Source of the DNA: Streptomyces sp. V4I2
GTDB lineage: Bacteria; Actinomycetota; Actinomycetes; Streptomycetales; Streptomycetaceae
Reading direction: 5' to 3'
Assembly (NCBI RefSeq): GCF_030817655.1
Contig: NZ_JAUSZM010000003.1
Coordinates: 2,790,001-2,854,000, forward strand
Length of the DNA stretch: 64,000 nt
How positions within the stretch are numbered: the first letter of the stretch is position 1; every line of letters begins with the position of its first letter. Below, piece after piece: positions 1 through 9,597 of the stretch. The notes below the pieces were generated by a model that was not told where the DNA came from, made no database searches, and saw only the letters and a program-made list of their open reading frames with translations. Position numbers and translations under genes: made by a program.

Positions 1-270
1 GTCCTCGAGCTTTTCGGCCTGCTGGTCGGTGAGGTAGACCTCGACCGTGGCCTCGCCCTTCTCGGGTACCTGCTCACCGAGTTCGTGGCCGTCCTGGCCG
101 GACGCGAGCAGCAGGGGTACCTGCTTCTGTGTCACGTCAGCGCGGAAGACCTTGACCTCGTTCGGATCGGGAGAACCTTCGCTCCCTGCGGCCTGGGCGA
201 TGGGTGCGATTCCCGCACCGCCCAGCAGGAGCGCGCCAACAGCGAGGATCGGTCTCGCTTTTCGTCTCAT
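1..270 (-). CDS. Zinc carboxypeptidase (M14 family), N-terminal part only
   Basis: The reading frame begins with an ATG at 270 behind a strong RBS (AGGGGGG) and runs off the left edge of the window. The first 27 or so residues form a secretion signal: a basic MRRKARP start, a hydrophobic ILAVGALLLGG core and an AQA-type cleavage site. The following 60 residues (KVFRADVTQKQV, EVYLTDQQAEKLED) resemble the pro-region of secreted Streptomyces M14 metallocarboxypeptidases, which also lie downstream of whiA in related genomes. The catalytic zinc domain is outside the window, so the family call rests on the pro-region and synteny. Confidence 0.7.
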   Translation of the reverse strand, partial: MRRKARPILAVGALLLGGAGIAPIAQAAGSEGSPDPNEVKVFRADVTQKQVPLLLASGQDGHELGEQVPEKGEATVEVYLTDQQAEKLED

Positions 271-360
271 GAACCCCCCTAGCAGTGGTTCGCCACTCGG
301 CGAACAGATGCCAGGCTCATGTCACTCCATGATCCAGTCAAGGGTGCCTCAACGACACGC

Positions 361-405
361 AAACGCCGGTGCCGATCACCCAAGTGGGCGTCGGCACCGG
401 CGTGT
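361..405 (-). terminator. Hairpin terminator after whiA
   Basis: A perfect 13-bp inverted repeat (ACGCCGGTGCCGA at 363-375, its complement at 391-403) encloses a 15-nt loop. It lies just downstream of the whiA stop and upstream of the carboxypeptidase gene, so it probably ends the uvrC-rapZ-yvcK-whiA transcript. Confidence 0.75.
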
Positions 406-422
406 TGCGCTGAAGGCGGGGC

Positions 423-1412
423 TCACCCCACGAGGTTGTCCGCCATCTCCTCGGTGATGCTGGACTCGGTGCCCGGGATGCCGAGGTCCTGGGCCCGCTT
501 GTCGGCCATCGCCAGCAGGCGGCGGATACGGCCCGCGACGGCGTCCTTGGTCAGCGGCGGGTCGGCGAGCGCGCCCAGTTCCTCCAGGGAGGCCTGCTTG
601 TGGTCCATGCGCAGCCGGCCGGCAGCGGCCAGGTGCTCGGGAACGTCGTCGGCGAGGATCTCCAGGGCGCGCTGGACGCGGGCACCGGCGGCGACGGCCG
701 CGCGCGCGGAGCGGCGCAGGTTGGCGTCGTCGAAGTTGGCGAGACGGTTCGCCGTGGCCCGCACCTCGCGGCGCATCCGGCGCTCCTCCCACGCCAGCAC
801 GGACTCGTGCGCGCCGAGCCGGGTCAACAGCGCACCGATCGCGTCACCGTCACGGACCACGACCCGGTCCACTCCCCGCACCTCGCGGGCCTTCGCGGCG
901 ATCGACAGCCGACGGGCGGCGCCGACCAGGGCGAGCGCCGCCTCGGGGCCGGGGCAGGTCACCTCCAGGGAGGAGGAGCGGCCCGGCTCGGTGAGCGAGC
1001 CGTGCGCCAGGAACGCGCCGCGCCAGGCCGCCTCCGCGTCACAGGTGGCTCCGGAGACGACCTGCGGGGGCAGGCCGCGGATCGGGCGGCCCCGGCCGTC
1101 GACCAGGCCGGTCTGCCGGGCCAGCTGGTCACCGCCGGCGACCACCCGTACGACGTAGCGCGAGCCGCGGCGCAGTCCGCCCGGCGCCATCACGATCAGC
1201 TCGGAGCTGTGGCCGAAGATCTCCAGGATGTCCCGCTTGAGGCGGCGGGCCGCCATCGCGGTGTCCAGCTCCGCCTCGATCACGATGCGCCCGCTCACCA
1301 GGTGGAGGCCGCCGGCGAACCGCAGAATGGCGGAGACCTCCGCCTTCCTGCAGCAGGTACGGGTGACGGGGAGTCGGGAGATCTCGTCCTTCACCGCTGC
1401 CGTCATCGCCAT
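423..1412 (-). CDS. whiA: Sporulation transcription factor WhiA
   Basis: The protein is 329 residues, the full length of Streptomyces WhiA, beginning [20 protein letters not shown]. WhiA acts with WhiB to switch aerial hyphae from growth to septation, repressing growth genes and activating ftsZ and other division genes. The N-terminal two thirds match the LAGLIDADG-like fold of the family (no nuclease activity). The C-terminal part (about 235-329) carries the DNA-binding helix-turn-helix region with [20 protein letters not shown]. The start overlaps the yvcK stop; a second in-frame ATG at 1406 is also possible. It is the last gene of the uvrC-rapZ-yvcK-whiA operon. Confidence 0.97.
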   Translation of the reverse strand: MAMTAAVKDEISRLPVTRTCCRKAEVSAILRFAGGLHLVSGRIVIEAELDTAMAARRLKRDILEIFGHSSELIVMAPGGLRRGSRYVVRVVAGGDQLARQTGLVDGRGRPIRGLPPQVVSGATCDAEAAWRGAFLAHGSLTEPGRSSSLEVTCPGPEAALALVGAARRLSIAAKAREVRGVDRVVVRDGDAIGALLTRLGAHESVLAWEERRMRREVRATANRLANFDDANLRRSARAAVAAGARVQRALEILADDVPEHLAAAGRLRMDHKQASLEELGALADPPLTKDAVAGRIRRLLAMADKRAQDLGIPGTESSITEEMADNLVG

Positions 1413-2470
1413 GGGCCGATCCTTCCATGCATCCGAAAAATACGGTCGTACGCGGCGGCCAACAGCTCCGGGTCGTGCCGAGGAGTTCCGTCCCTCCGGG
1501 CGACCGGGGCCAGCTCGACCGCGGCACCGAGCCGCTTGGCGGCCTCGATGAGCACATCACGGTCGGGCACGGCGGCCTCGTCGGCCAGCACCACGTCCAG
1601 GGCGAGTTTAGGGGCGTGTCGTCCCAAAACCTCCAAATGACGCTGCGGGGAGAAGCCATCGGTTTCTCCGGGCTGCGGGGCGAGGTTCAGGGAGAGGACC
1701 CGGCGCGCCTTCGTCTGGGTGAGCGCGTCCAGGAGGTCGGGCACGAGCAGGTGCGGGATCACCGAGGAGAACCAGGAGCCGGGACCGAGGACCACCCAGT
1801 CCGCGTCGAGGACGGCCGCCACCGCCTCCGGCACCGCGGGCGGGTCGTGCGGCACCACGTGCACGGACTGCACCTCGCCGGGCGTGAGGGCGACGGTCGC
1901 CTGTCCCCGTACGGTGTCGACGTCCTCCGGGCGGTCCGGGTCGTGGCCCTTGACCAGGGCCTGGAGCTCCAGCGGTACGGCGGACATGGGCAGCACGCGC
2001 CCGTGCGCGCCGAGCAGCCTGCCGACCAGGTCGAGAGCCTGGACGTGGTCGCCGAGCTGCTCCCACAGGGCGACGATCAGCAGATTGCCGACCGCGTGTT
2101 CGTGCAGGTCGCCCTTGGACTGGAAGCGGTGCTGGATGACGCGGGCCCAGGTCTGGCCCCACTCGTCGTCGCCGCAGAGCGCGGCCAGCGCCTTGCGCAG
2201 GTCGCCGGGCGGCAGTACGCCCAGTTCGTCGCGCAGGCGGCCGCTGGAGCCGCCGTCGTCGGCCACGGTGACGACGGCGGTGAGGTCGCCGGTGATCCGG
2301 CGCAGTGCGGCGAGCGAGGCGGACAGGCCCATGCCGCCGCCGAGGGCGACCACCTTGGGCTGGGCGCCGCGGCGGCGCGGTTTGGCACCGCGGGCCTCTA
2401 CGGGCCGGCTCGCGCGCCCTTCGGGCACGGCCCGGCGCAGCCTGCTCAGCCGCGGAGTACGTCCTGTCAT
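1403..2470 (-). CDS. yvcK: YvcK/CofD-like gluconeogenesis factor (UPF0052)
   Basis: The product has 355 residues. The ATG at 2470 overlaps the rapZ stop as ATGA, so the longer open frame upstream is spurious. The conserved motifs are [14 protein letters not shown] near the N terminus (nucleotide-sugar binding loop), [14 protein letters not shown] and [13 protein letters not shown]. Family members bind UDP-sugars and affect carbon metabolism and cell-wall synthesis in Bacillus and mycobacteria (CuvA). The first 37 residues are a basic extension common in actinomycetes. It is translationally coupled to rapZ upstream and whiA downstream, which overlaps it by 10 bp. Confidence 0.93.
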   Translation of the reverse strand: MTGRTPRLSRLRRAVPEGRASRPVEARGAKPRRRGAQPKVVALGGGMGLSASLAALRRITGDLTAVVTVADDGGSSGRLRDELGVLPPGDLRKALAALCGDDEWGQTWARVIQHRFQSKGDLHEHAVGNLLIVALWEQLGDHVQALDLVGRLLGAHGRVLPMSAVPLELQALVKGHDPDRPEDVDTVRGQATVALTPGEVQSVHVVPHDPPAVPEAVAAVLDADWVVLGPGSWFSSVIPHLLVPDLLDALTQTKARRVLSLNLAPQPGETDGFSPQRHLEVLGRHAPKLALDVVLADEAAVPDRDVLIEAAKRLGAAVELAPVARRDGTPRHDPELLAAAYDRIFRMHGRIGPWR

Positions 2471-3426
2471 TCCCGTCCCATGTCCCGGTGCACGACCACC
2501 GTCTCCACGCCCTCGGCCGCGAGGCGCGCGGCGAGCTTCTCCGAGGTGGCGACCGATCGGTGCTTGCCGCCGGTGCAGCCGATGGCGATGGTCACGTACC
2601 GCTTGCCCTCGCGGCGGTAGCCGGCCGCGATGAGCCTGAGCAGTTCGGAGTACCGGTCGAGGAACTCCTTGGCGCCGGGCTGGTTGAAGATGTACGCGGC
2701 GACCTCCTCGTTGAGGCCGGTGAAGGGGCGCAGCTCCGGGACCCAGTGCGGATTGGGCAGGAAGCGCATGTCCGCGACCAGGTCGGCGTCGACCGGGAGG
2801 CCGTACTTGAAGCCGAAGGACATGACGGTGGCCCGCAGCTCGGGCTCCTCCTCGCCGGCGAACTGGGCGTCCATCTTGGCGCGCAGCTCGTGCACGTTCA
2901 GGCTGGAGGTGTCGATCACCAGGTCGGCGTCGCCGCGCAGCTCGCGCAGCAGCTCGCGTTCGGCGGCGATGCCGTCGACGATGCGGCCGTCGCCCTGGAG
3001 GGGGTGCGGGCGGCGCACCGACTCGAAGCGCCGCACCAGGGCCTCGTCCGAGGACTCCAGGAAGACGATCCGCCGGGTGACGTTCTTGCCGTCCAGGTCG
3101 GCGAGGGACTCGCGGAGGTTGTCGAAGAAGCGCCGGCCGCGTACGTCGACGACGACCGCGATCCGCGCCACGTTGCCCTGGGAGCGGGCGCCGAGCTCCA
3201 CCATGGTGGGGATCAGCGCGGGCGGGAGGTTGTCGACGACGAACCAGCCGAGGTCCTCCAGACACTTGGCGGCCGTCGAGCGGCCTGCCCCGGACATGCC
3301 GGAGATGATCACCAGCTCGGGGATGGCCGCGTCCGGGACTGCAGCCGTGTCGTTGGGCGTGCCCGTACTCACCTGTGCTCCGTCTCCGGCTTGGTCCTGT
3401 TGCTCGTCGTGCTCGTTCACATTCAT
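2467..3426 (-). CDS. rapZ: RapZ-family nucleotide-binding protein (YvcJ)
   Basis: This 319-residue protein carries a P-loop GMSGAGRST at about 43-51, with Arg in place of the usual Lys as is typical for Streptomyces, and the downstream signature [13 protein letters not shown]. The C-terminal part includes [12 protein letters not shown]. RapZ controls glucosamine-6-phosphate synthesis in E. coli through small RNAs; in actinomycetes its partner is unknown, but the gene is nearly always linked to yvcK and whiA. The first 37 residues are a low-complexity acidic extension. The ATG overlaps the uvrC stop (ATGA). Confidence 0.93.
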   Translation of the reverse strand: MNVNEHDEQQDQAGDGAQVSTGTPNDTAAVPDAAIPELVIISGMSGAGRSTAAKCLEDLGWFVVDNLPPALIPTMVELGARSQGNVARIAVVVDVRGRRFFDNLRESLADLDGKNVTRRIVFLESSDEALVRRFESVRRPHPLQGDGRIVDGIAAERELLRELRGDADLVIDTSSLNVHELRAKMDAQFAGEEEPELRATVMSFGFKYGLPVDADLVADMRFLPNPHWVPELRPFTGLNEEVAAYIFNQPGAKEFLDRYSELLRLIAAGYRREGKRYVTIAIGCTGGKHRSVATSEKLAARLAAEGVETVVVHRDMGRE

Positions 3427-5478
3427 GTCTCCTGCCCCCGTCGTTCGTCCGGGGCGCCCATCGTCACGGACTCCCCACTGGAACCCATGGTGTCGGATTC
3501 CTCTTCCATGATCTCTCCGGTCGCCGTGTTCACGGCGGGTGCGGCCGGAGCCGCCTGGGCGAGGGCCACGGCGATCGTCTCGGCTGTCTTGCGGCCTATG
3601 CCGGGAACCTCGCAGATCTGGTCGATTGTCGCTGACCTCAGCTTTTTCACCGAACCGAAGTGCTTGAGGAGTGCCTGTTTACGTGTCTCGCCCAGGCCTG
3701 GTACCTCGTCCAGGGGGCCGGCGCGGAAGCGCTTGGCGCGCTTGGTGCGCTGGTAGGTGATCGCGAAGCGGTGGGCCTCGTCGCGGACGCGCTGGAGGAG
3801 GTAGAGGCCCTCGCTGGTGCGGGGCAGGACCACCGGGTCGTCGTCGTCCGGCAGCCAGACCTCCTCCAGGCGCTTGGCGAGGCCGCAGACGGCAATGTCG
3901 TCGATGCCGAGTTCGTCGAGGGCCTTCTTGGCGGCGGCGACCTGGGGCCGGCCACCGTCGACGACGACGAGCTGGGGCGGGTAGGCGAAGCGCTTGGGAC
4001 GGCCGTCCTCCTCGGTGAGGCCGTTGCCGAGGCCGTCGGCGTCGGTGTTCTCGCCGTCGGCCCACTCCCCCGTCCGCTCCTTCTCGGCGAGGTAGCGCCG
4101 GAAGCGGCGGGTGAGCACCTCGTGCATGGAGCGGACGTCGTCCTGGCCCTCGAAGCCCTTGATCTGGAAGCGGCGGTACTCGCTCTTGCGCTGGAGTCCG
4201 TCCTCGAAGACGACCATGGAGGCCACCACGTCGTCGCCCTGGAGGTGCGAGATGTCGTAGCACTCGATCCGGAGCGGGGCGCTGTCCAGGTCGAGGGCGT
4301 CGGCGATCTCCTCCAGCGCGCGCGAGCGCGTGGTCAGGTCGGAGGCGCGTTTCGTCTTGTGCAGCACGAGCGACTGCTGAGCGTTGCGCTCCACGGTCTC
4401 CATGAGGGCCTTCTTGTCGCCGCGCTGCGGGATGCGCAGCGACACGTTCGACCCGCGCCGCTCGGTGAGCCACTCCTGGACGGGCTCGACCGGGTCGGGC
4501 AGGGCCGGAACGAGAACCTCCTTGGGGACGGAGTCGCCGGTCTCCTCGCCGTAGAGCTGCTGGAGGGCGTGTTCCACCAGGGCGCCGGTGGTGATCTCCT
4601 CGACCTTGTCGGTGACCCAGCCGCGCTGGCCGCGCACGCGTCCGCCGCGGACGTGGAAGATCTGCACGGCCGCTTCCAGCTCGTCCTCGGCGACCGCGAT
4701 GAGGTCGGCGTCGGTCGCGTCGGCGAGCACGACCGCGCTCTTCTCCATGGCCTTCTTCAGGGCCCCGATGTCGTCGCGCAGGCGGGCCGCCCGCTCGTAC
4801 TCCATCTCCTCGGCCGCCGCCGTCATCTGCTTCTCCAGGCGGCGCAGATACGTGCCCGTGCGGCCGGCCATGAAGTCGCTGAACTCGTCGGCGAGTTCGC
4901 GGTGCTCCTCGGCGGAGACGCGGCCCACGCAGGGCGCGGAGCACTTGCCGATGTAGCCGAGCAGGCAGGGGCGGCCGGTGCGGGCGGCGTTCTTGAAGGA
5001 CGCCGGCCGAGCAGGTGCGGACGGGGAAGACGCGCAGCAGGAGGTCGACGGTGTCGCGGATCGCCCACGCGTGGCCGTACGGCCCGAAGTAACGCACGCC
5101 CTTCTTCTTGTGACCGCGCATCACCTGTACGCGCGGGAATTCCTCGTTCATCGTCACCGCGAGGTACGGGTAGCTCTTGTCGTCGCGGTACTTGACGTTG
5201 AACCGGGGGTCGTACTCCTTGATCCAGGAGTACTCCAGCTGCAGGGCCTCGACCTCCGTGGACACCACCGTCCATTCCACGGACGCGGCCGTGGTGACCA
5301 TGGTGCGGGTGCGGGGGTGCAGGCCCGCCAGGTCCTGGAAGTAGTTCGCCAGGCGCTGGCGCAGGCTCTTCGCCTTTCCGACGTAGATCACCCGGCGGTG
5401 CTCGTCGCGGAACCTGTACACCCCGGGAGAGTCCGGGATCTGTCCCGGCTTGGGGCGGTAGCTGGAGGGGTCGGCCAT
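3423..5478 (-). pseudogene. uvrC: Excinuclease ABC subunit C, interrupted by a 1-bp frameshift
   Basis: The N-terminal 160 residues run from the ATG at 5478 with the GIY-YIG nuclease motifs ([20 protein letters not shown]). The frame then breaks after VRTCSAGV. The rest of UvrC continues in another frame from about 4996 to the stop at 3423: the UVR helix pair ([20 protein letters not shown]), the RNase H-like nuclease domain ([16 protein letters not shown]) and the C-terminal helix-hairpin-helix pair. The shift is explained by one extra G in the GG at 4998-4999, since removing it restores a continuous protein of about 684 residues. It is either a true null allele or a sequencing error. A damage-type promoter lies immediately upstream. 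Confidence 0.9.
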
Positions 5479-5485
5479 GTCTCAC

Positions 5486-5508
5486 ACCCTACTGGCGGGA
5501 ACTGACAG
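5486..5508 (-). promoter_or_regulatory. RecA-NDp/PafBC-type damage promoter of uvrC
   Basis: Read on the minus strand the site is CTGTCAGTT, an 8-base spacer, then TAGGGT, matching TTGTCRGTG-N8-TANNNT with two mismatches. The -10 box lies 7 bases before the uvrC ATG, which implies a leaderless or nearly leaderless transcript. It is the weakest of five copies in this window. Confidence 0.6.
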
Positions 5509-5541
5509 CGCGGCGGGCCTGTGGACAACGGTCCGCCACCG

Positions 5542-5972
5542 TCAGCGGGACTCCAGGAAGGTGAGAACCGCCAGTACCGGCGGTGGTCGTCGGTGTCCTC
5601 CGTGAGGGCGAGGACCTCGCGGTCACGGCCGCTGAGGTGGGACAGGGGGTCGGCGCGGCGCTGGGCCGAGCCGGCCTTGCGGCCGCTCGCCAGCAGTTCC
5701 AGGGCGTCCTCGACCTCGACGTACGCCGACAGGACGAGGATGCCGGTGCCCGGGTGGCGCTCGCGGATGGTGCGGGCCACCTTCAGGCCCTCGGTGGAGT
5801 GGTCCGGCAGCATCCGTATGTCGACGATCACGAGATCGGGGCGCTCGTCGGCGACCAGTTCGAGGAGCCGGGTCGCGTCGCCGGCCTGACCGGCCACCTC
5901 GTAGCCGACGCGCTCGCAGAGGCTGGCCGGGCCCTCCCGGAGCAGCACGTCGTCGGCGGCGAGAACGACCCG
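5542..5972 (-). pseudogene. Decayed NarL/LuxR-type response regulator
   Basis: The receiver half is still readable (VVLAADDVLLREG, then PDLVIVDIRM with the phospho-acceptor Asp, and TGILVLSAYVEVEDALELLASGR). A TGA stands in frame just before the VVLAADD segment, so the normal start is lost. After LLASGR the linker is deleted and the frame jumps to RADPLSHLSGRDREVLAL. Most of the LuxR helix-turn-helix is then missing, and the final DDHRR-VLAVLTFLES is reached only after restoring one G. Two deletions, a frameshift and a lost start make a functional product very unlikely. Confidence 0.85.
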
Positions 5973-6003
5973 TCACCGGCGGGCTGCCGCGGTGCGTCCA
6001 TGA

Positions 6004-6534
6004 TTCTCGCCCCCCCTTGCAACCCCTGAAAGTGCGCCCCAACAGCCTGCCGGAGTCCAGGAGGACAGCTGGCAGGAAGCGGACCTGGGGGCTTGCCGTG
6101 ACGACACGCGGTCGTATCCGAGGGATGCTGGAGTCATTGCGGACACAAGCGGACACGAAAAGACCGGCCGTCCTCGATGACGTGAGGAACGGCGGGTCGT
6201 CGGTCGAAGGGCTGCGGACATGCGGCAGAAACGGATCGAGAAGCCACGGCGGTCGGGTCGTGCCGGCCGGACCATGGACGACAGGTACGCGCCGTACGAC
6301 GCCCTCGACCCGCGGGATGCCGACATCGTGCGTGCCAAGCGCGTACCGAAGGCACGACGCGGCGCGGCTCGCCGCATCTAGAACAGGCACGACACGGCGG
6401 CACTGCGCCGCCCCACGAGTCGGACGACAGCCTCTCCGTCCGACTCGACCGCCCGGACGTACGCGACGTACGCGACGTCACCGAGTCCAGGTTCCCCCGC
6501 CTGGGCAGACTCCCCTGGCGTGCGCCCCGGGCGG
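6004..6534. other. Gap between two pseudogenes, no gene recognised
   Basis: About 530 bases lie between the kinase and regulator remnants. Several frames are open on both strands but none shows a credible RBS, a conserved motif or normal codon-position bias. It is probably decayed sequence of the former two-component operon. Confidence 0.5.
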
Positions 6535-7015
6535 TCACATGTCCGCGCTCGGACCGCTCAGCGGCAGCCGTACGGTGAGTGTCGTGCCCCGGCCCGGCGG
6601 GCTGCTGACGGTCAGCCTCCCGCCGTTCGCCTCCACCCGGTCGACGAGTCCGACCAGCCCGGAGCCGCGACCCGGCTCGGCGCCCCCTGTGCCGTCGTCG
6701 GTGATGGTCACCTCCAGGACGTCGTGAGGCACTCCGAGGTGCCGTAGTAGACGGCGACCTCTGTCTGCTCGGGCAGCCGGTTCGGGGGCAGCCGGAGGTC
6801 CAGTTCGACGGGGAGGGGCGGGGCGGGCCAGGGCGCGCAGGGCGGGGCCGAGGCCGCCCTTGGAGAGGATCGCGGGGTGGATGCCGCGTGCGCCCTGGAG
6901 AAGGTCGTCGAAGGCTTCGTCCATGCCCTTGGTCACGTGGTCCGTCGTGCAGATCGCGTTCGATGCGCCGCCGGGAGGCGTTCCCGGCGGCCACCACGCG
7001 TGCGGGACGCCGTGA
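6535..7015 (-). pseudogene. Decayed sensor histidine kinase (NarL-type partner)
   Basis: Pieces of a typical Streptomyces DUF/HisKA_3 kinase lie in three frames. ARVVAAGNASRRRIERDLHD (the H-box) is at about 7003-6941, followed after a deletion and frame change by ARGIHPAILSKGGLGPALRA. A third frame holds LPVELDLRLPPNRLPEQTEV. The ATPase end, LEVTITDDGTGG with GLVGLVDRVEANGGRLTV, closes at the stop 6535-6537. The N-box region between AVYYGTSECL and DVLEVTI is deleted. It lies upstream of the response-regulator remnant in the order usual for kinase-regulator operons. Confidence 0.85.
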
Positions 7016-7303
7016 GCCGCGCCCGGCTGTCGGCGCCCCAGACCCTGTCCGCGCGCGATCCGGGAGGCGCTGGGCAAGGACGGGTCCACCGCCCCGGCGT
7101 GAGGGATGTGAAGTCGGCCGGGAGTCCGCCACGGTTGGGCAACAGGTGTTGTCGGGGCTTGGTCAACACGCTTCAATGCGGGGGAGCTCGGGGCCCTGAA
7201 CGACGGCGTACGGATGTGAAGACCCACGGCGCCGACGCGGGCCCCGACGACTCCCGCGAACGGTCTGACCAGCCGTTGTGAACATTCACAGAAAGGCCCC
7301 TGC

Positions 7304-8251
7304 ATGCCGCACGCCACACAGCACGCGGACGTCGCCACCGCGGAACTGGACTCGGCCCTGCGCGGCGGCCCCTTCCACGTCGCGCTGCGGGCCGCGATCG
7401 CCGCCCGCGGACTGCCGTTGCAGCGCGTGCAGCACCATCTGTCGCGCCATGGGGTCAAGGTCGGTGTGACCAGCCTGAGTTACTGGCAGCAGGGCGCCCG
7501 GCGCCCGCAGCGCCCCGAGTCGCTGCGGGCCGTACGGGCTCTGGAGGAGATCCTCCAGTTGCCGCAGGAGTCGCTGATCCGGCTGCTCGTCCAGGCCGAC
7601 GAGGACCCGGCCTCGCACCGGCCCGCGGCCCGCTCCTACCGCTCCCTCGTCGAGGCCTCCGGCGTCCTGGAGCGGCTGCTGGCCGAGCTGGACTCGCCGC
7701 TCGACGGCGGGCTGCACACCCTCGGCCACCACGAGCGGGTACGGATCGGCGCGCGCCGTGAGCTGGCCGGACGCGAGTCGCACCACATCGTGCGGGCCCA
7801 CCGGGACGGCGTCGACCGTTTCGTGGCCGTCCACCACGGCGACCCGGGGTGCGCGCCGGAGCGCATGAGTGTCCACGCCTTGGAGAACTGCCGCACGGGA
7901 CGCGTTCGTTCGGACCACGGCACCGGGGTGTTCGTGGCCGAGCTGCTCTTCGACACACGGCTGCGGGCCGGCGACACGTTCCTCTTCCGCTACGGCGTCG
8001 AGGACGGCACGGCCGGCGCGTCACGGGAGTACGTCCGCGGATTCGGGCCGGCCGGCGGCCAGTACGCGCTCCAGGTGCGCTTCGACGAGAACGCGCTGCC
8101 GGTGCGCTGCCACCGGTTCGCCCAGCACTCGGCGGCGGCGCCGCGCAGCGGGCGCCAGGAGCTGGCGCTGACCGGACGGCACCACTCGGTGCACCTCGTC
8201 GAGCCGCGGGTGCGGTCGGGGGTCGTGGGGATCGGGTGGGACTGGGAGTGA
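7304..8251 (+). CDS. HTH (XRE-like) domain protein, conserved in Streptomyces
   Basis: The 315-residue product starts with an ATG 8 bases after an AGAAAGG RBS. Residues 25-95 form a helix-rich segment (FHVALRAAIAARGLPLQRVQ, then VTSLSYWQQGARRPQRPESL) that looks like a Cro/CI-type DNA-binding domain using the SYWQQG recognition region. The remaining 220 residues resemble no domain I can name. There is no membrane segment or signal. It stands alone, reading away from the two-component remnants, and the LacI gene follows after 190 bp. A regulatory role is inferred from the HTH only. Confidence 0.75.
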   Translation: MPHATQHADVATAELDSALRGGPFHVALRAAIAARGLPLQRVQHHLSRHGVKVGVTSLSYWQQGARRPQRPESLRAVRALEEILQLPQESLIRLLVQADEDPASHRPAARSYRSLVEASGVLERLLAELDSPLDGGLHTLGHHERVRIGARRELAGRESHHIVRAHRDGVDRFVAVHHGDPGCAPERMSVHALENCRTGRVRSDHGTGVFVAELLFDTRLRAGDTFLFRYGVEDGTAGASREYVRGFGPAGGQYALQVRFDENALPVRCHRFAQHSAAAPRSGRQELALTGRHHSVHLVEPRVRSGVVGIGWDWE

Positions 8252-8337
8252 GACACAGTTCCTGGCCTGTACCTCCGCATGTTCCTGGGCGTACTCCTGC
8301 AACGTGATCCTGGCTGCGTTCCTCGGCAGGTGACTGC

Positions 8338-8365
8338 ACGTAAACGCTTGCGCAAACGTTTACGT
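8338..8365. promoter_or_regulatory. 28-bp palindrome, candidate LacI-family operator
   Basis: The site is a nearly perfect palindrome (one mismatched pair) with the core GTAAACGCTTGCGCAAACG. It lies about 80 bp before the LacI-type gene. Such palindromes are the usual autoregulatory operators of LacI-family sugar repressors. A variant of the same element occurs at 23784-23821. Confidence 0.65.
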
Positions 8366-8442
8366 CTGCCGCCGCATGCGATACGTTCCCCGTGCCGTTC
8401 CGGGAGGGAATCCGATCCCGGTGTCGTTCCGGAGGAGACCTC

Positions 8443-9597
8443 ATGCCGACCATGGCCGACGTCGCACGCAGTGCCGGCGTGTCCGTGGCGACCGTCTCCC
8501 ACGTGCTGAACGACACCCGGCCGGTCCTGCCGCACACCCGTCAGGCCGTGCTGGAAGCCGTCGAGGAGCTCGGCTACACGCCCAACACCCTCGCCCGCTC
8601 CTTGGTGACCTCCCGCACCAGGTCCATCGGCCTCGCGGTGTCGGCGATCAGCAACCCCTACTTCACGGAGATCCTCCAGGGAGTCGAGGCCGCCGCCCTG
8701 GAGCACGGCTACAGCCTGCTGATCGCCGACCCGCACGACGATCCGGAGCACGAGCGCAAGGTCGTCCAGCTCCTGCACGAACGGCGGGTGGACGGCATGA
8801 TCGTCGCGCCCTCCGCCGACCCGCGCGAACTCGTCGCCTACCTCACGCGTCACGAGGTACCGGCCGTGTTCCTCGACCGGGTGATCGACTCCGCCGAGGA
8901 CCGCGCACCGCGCTTCGACCAGGTCTGCGCCGACAGTGCCGAACCGACGGCCCGGCTGGTCACGCATCTCGCCGGGCTCGGCCACCGGCGGATCGCCCTG
9001 GTCGCGGGCCGGCCCGGGCTGAGCACCACCGGCGAGCGGATCACCGGTTACCGGCACGGCCTCGCCGCCGCCGGGTTCCCCTACGACGAACGCCTCGTCG
9101 TGCACGGCGACTCCGAGTCGGCCGGCGGTGAACGGGCCACGGCGGCCCTGCTGTCGCTCGCCGCGCCACCCACCGCGCTCGTCACCGCCAACAACGCGAT
9201 GACCATCGGCGCCCTGCGCGCGCTGCGCGAGCACGGCCTGTCCGTGCCGGACGACATCGCGCTGTGCTGCTTCGACGACTTCGCCTGGGCGGACCTGTTC
9301 ACGCCCCGGCTCACCGCGATCGCCCAGCCCAGCAGGGAGATCGGCGCCCAGGCCGTCGGGGTGCTCCTGGAGCGTCTCGCCGCGCCGGACCGGCCCGCCC
9401 GGACCGTGCGGCTCCCCTGCGCCTTCGTCCACCGTGCCTCCTGCGGCTGCGCCGACGAGCCGGAGCGCTCGCAGCGCCCTCAGGCCTCGCAGCGCCCTCA
9501 GCACTTGCAGCCACCTGGCTCCTTGCAGCCGTTGCAGATCTCTCAACCCTCGCAACCCTCGCAACTTTCGCAGTCCGAGAGAGGAACCGTCTCGTGA
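8443..9597 (+). CDS. LacI-family sugar-responsive transcriptional regulator
   Basis: The start at 8443 is preferred over an upstream in-frame start because it is preceded by GGAGGAGACC and begins MPTMADVARSAGVSVATVSH, the canonical LacI helix-turn-helix followed by the hinge helix. The periplasmic-binding-protein-like effector domain covers about 60-335 (SIGLAVSAISNPYFTEILQG, DGMIVAPS, GHRRIALVAG, CCFDDFAWADLFTPRLTAI). The last 45 or so residues are an unusual Ser/Gln/Pro-rich tail encoded by degenerate ctcgcag repeats. The stop overlaps the kinase start, so the two form an operon, probably repressed through the palindrome at 8338-8365. Confidence 0.92.
   Translation: MPTMADVARSAGVSVATVSHVLNDTRPVLPHTRQAVLEAVEELGYTPNTLARSLVTSRTRSIGLAVSAISNPYFTEILQGVEAAALEHGYSLLIADPHDDPEHERKVVQLLHERRVDGMIVAPSADPRELVAYLTRHEVPAVFLDRVIDSAEDRAPRFDQVCADSAEPTARLVTHLAGLGHRRIALVAGRPGLSTTGERITGYRHGLAAAGFPYDERLVVHGDSESAGGERATAALLSLAAPPTALVTANNAMTIGALRALREHGLSVPDDIALCCFDDFAWADLFTPRLTAIAQPSREIGAQAVGVLLERLAAPDRPARTVRLPCAFVHRASCGCADEPERSQRPQASQRPQHLQPPGSLQPLQISQPSQPSQLSQSERGTVS

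Noticed and set aside
6017..6727. Plus-strand open frame of 236 codons across the two-component remnants
   Set aside because: No RBS, no domain, basic random-like composition; it overlaps kinase motifs on the other strand.
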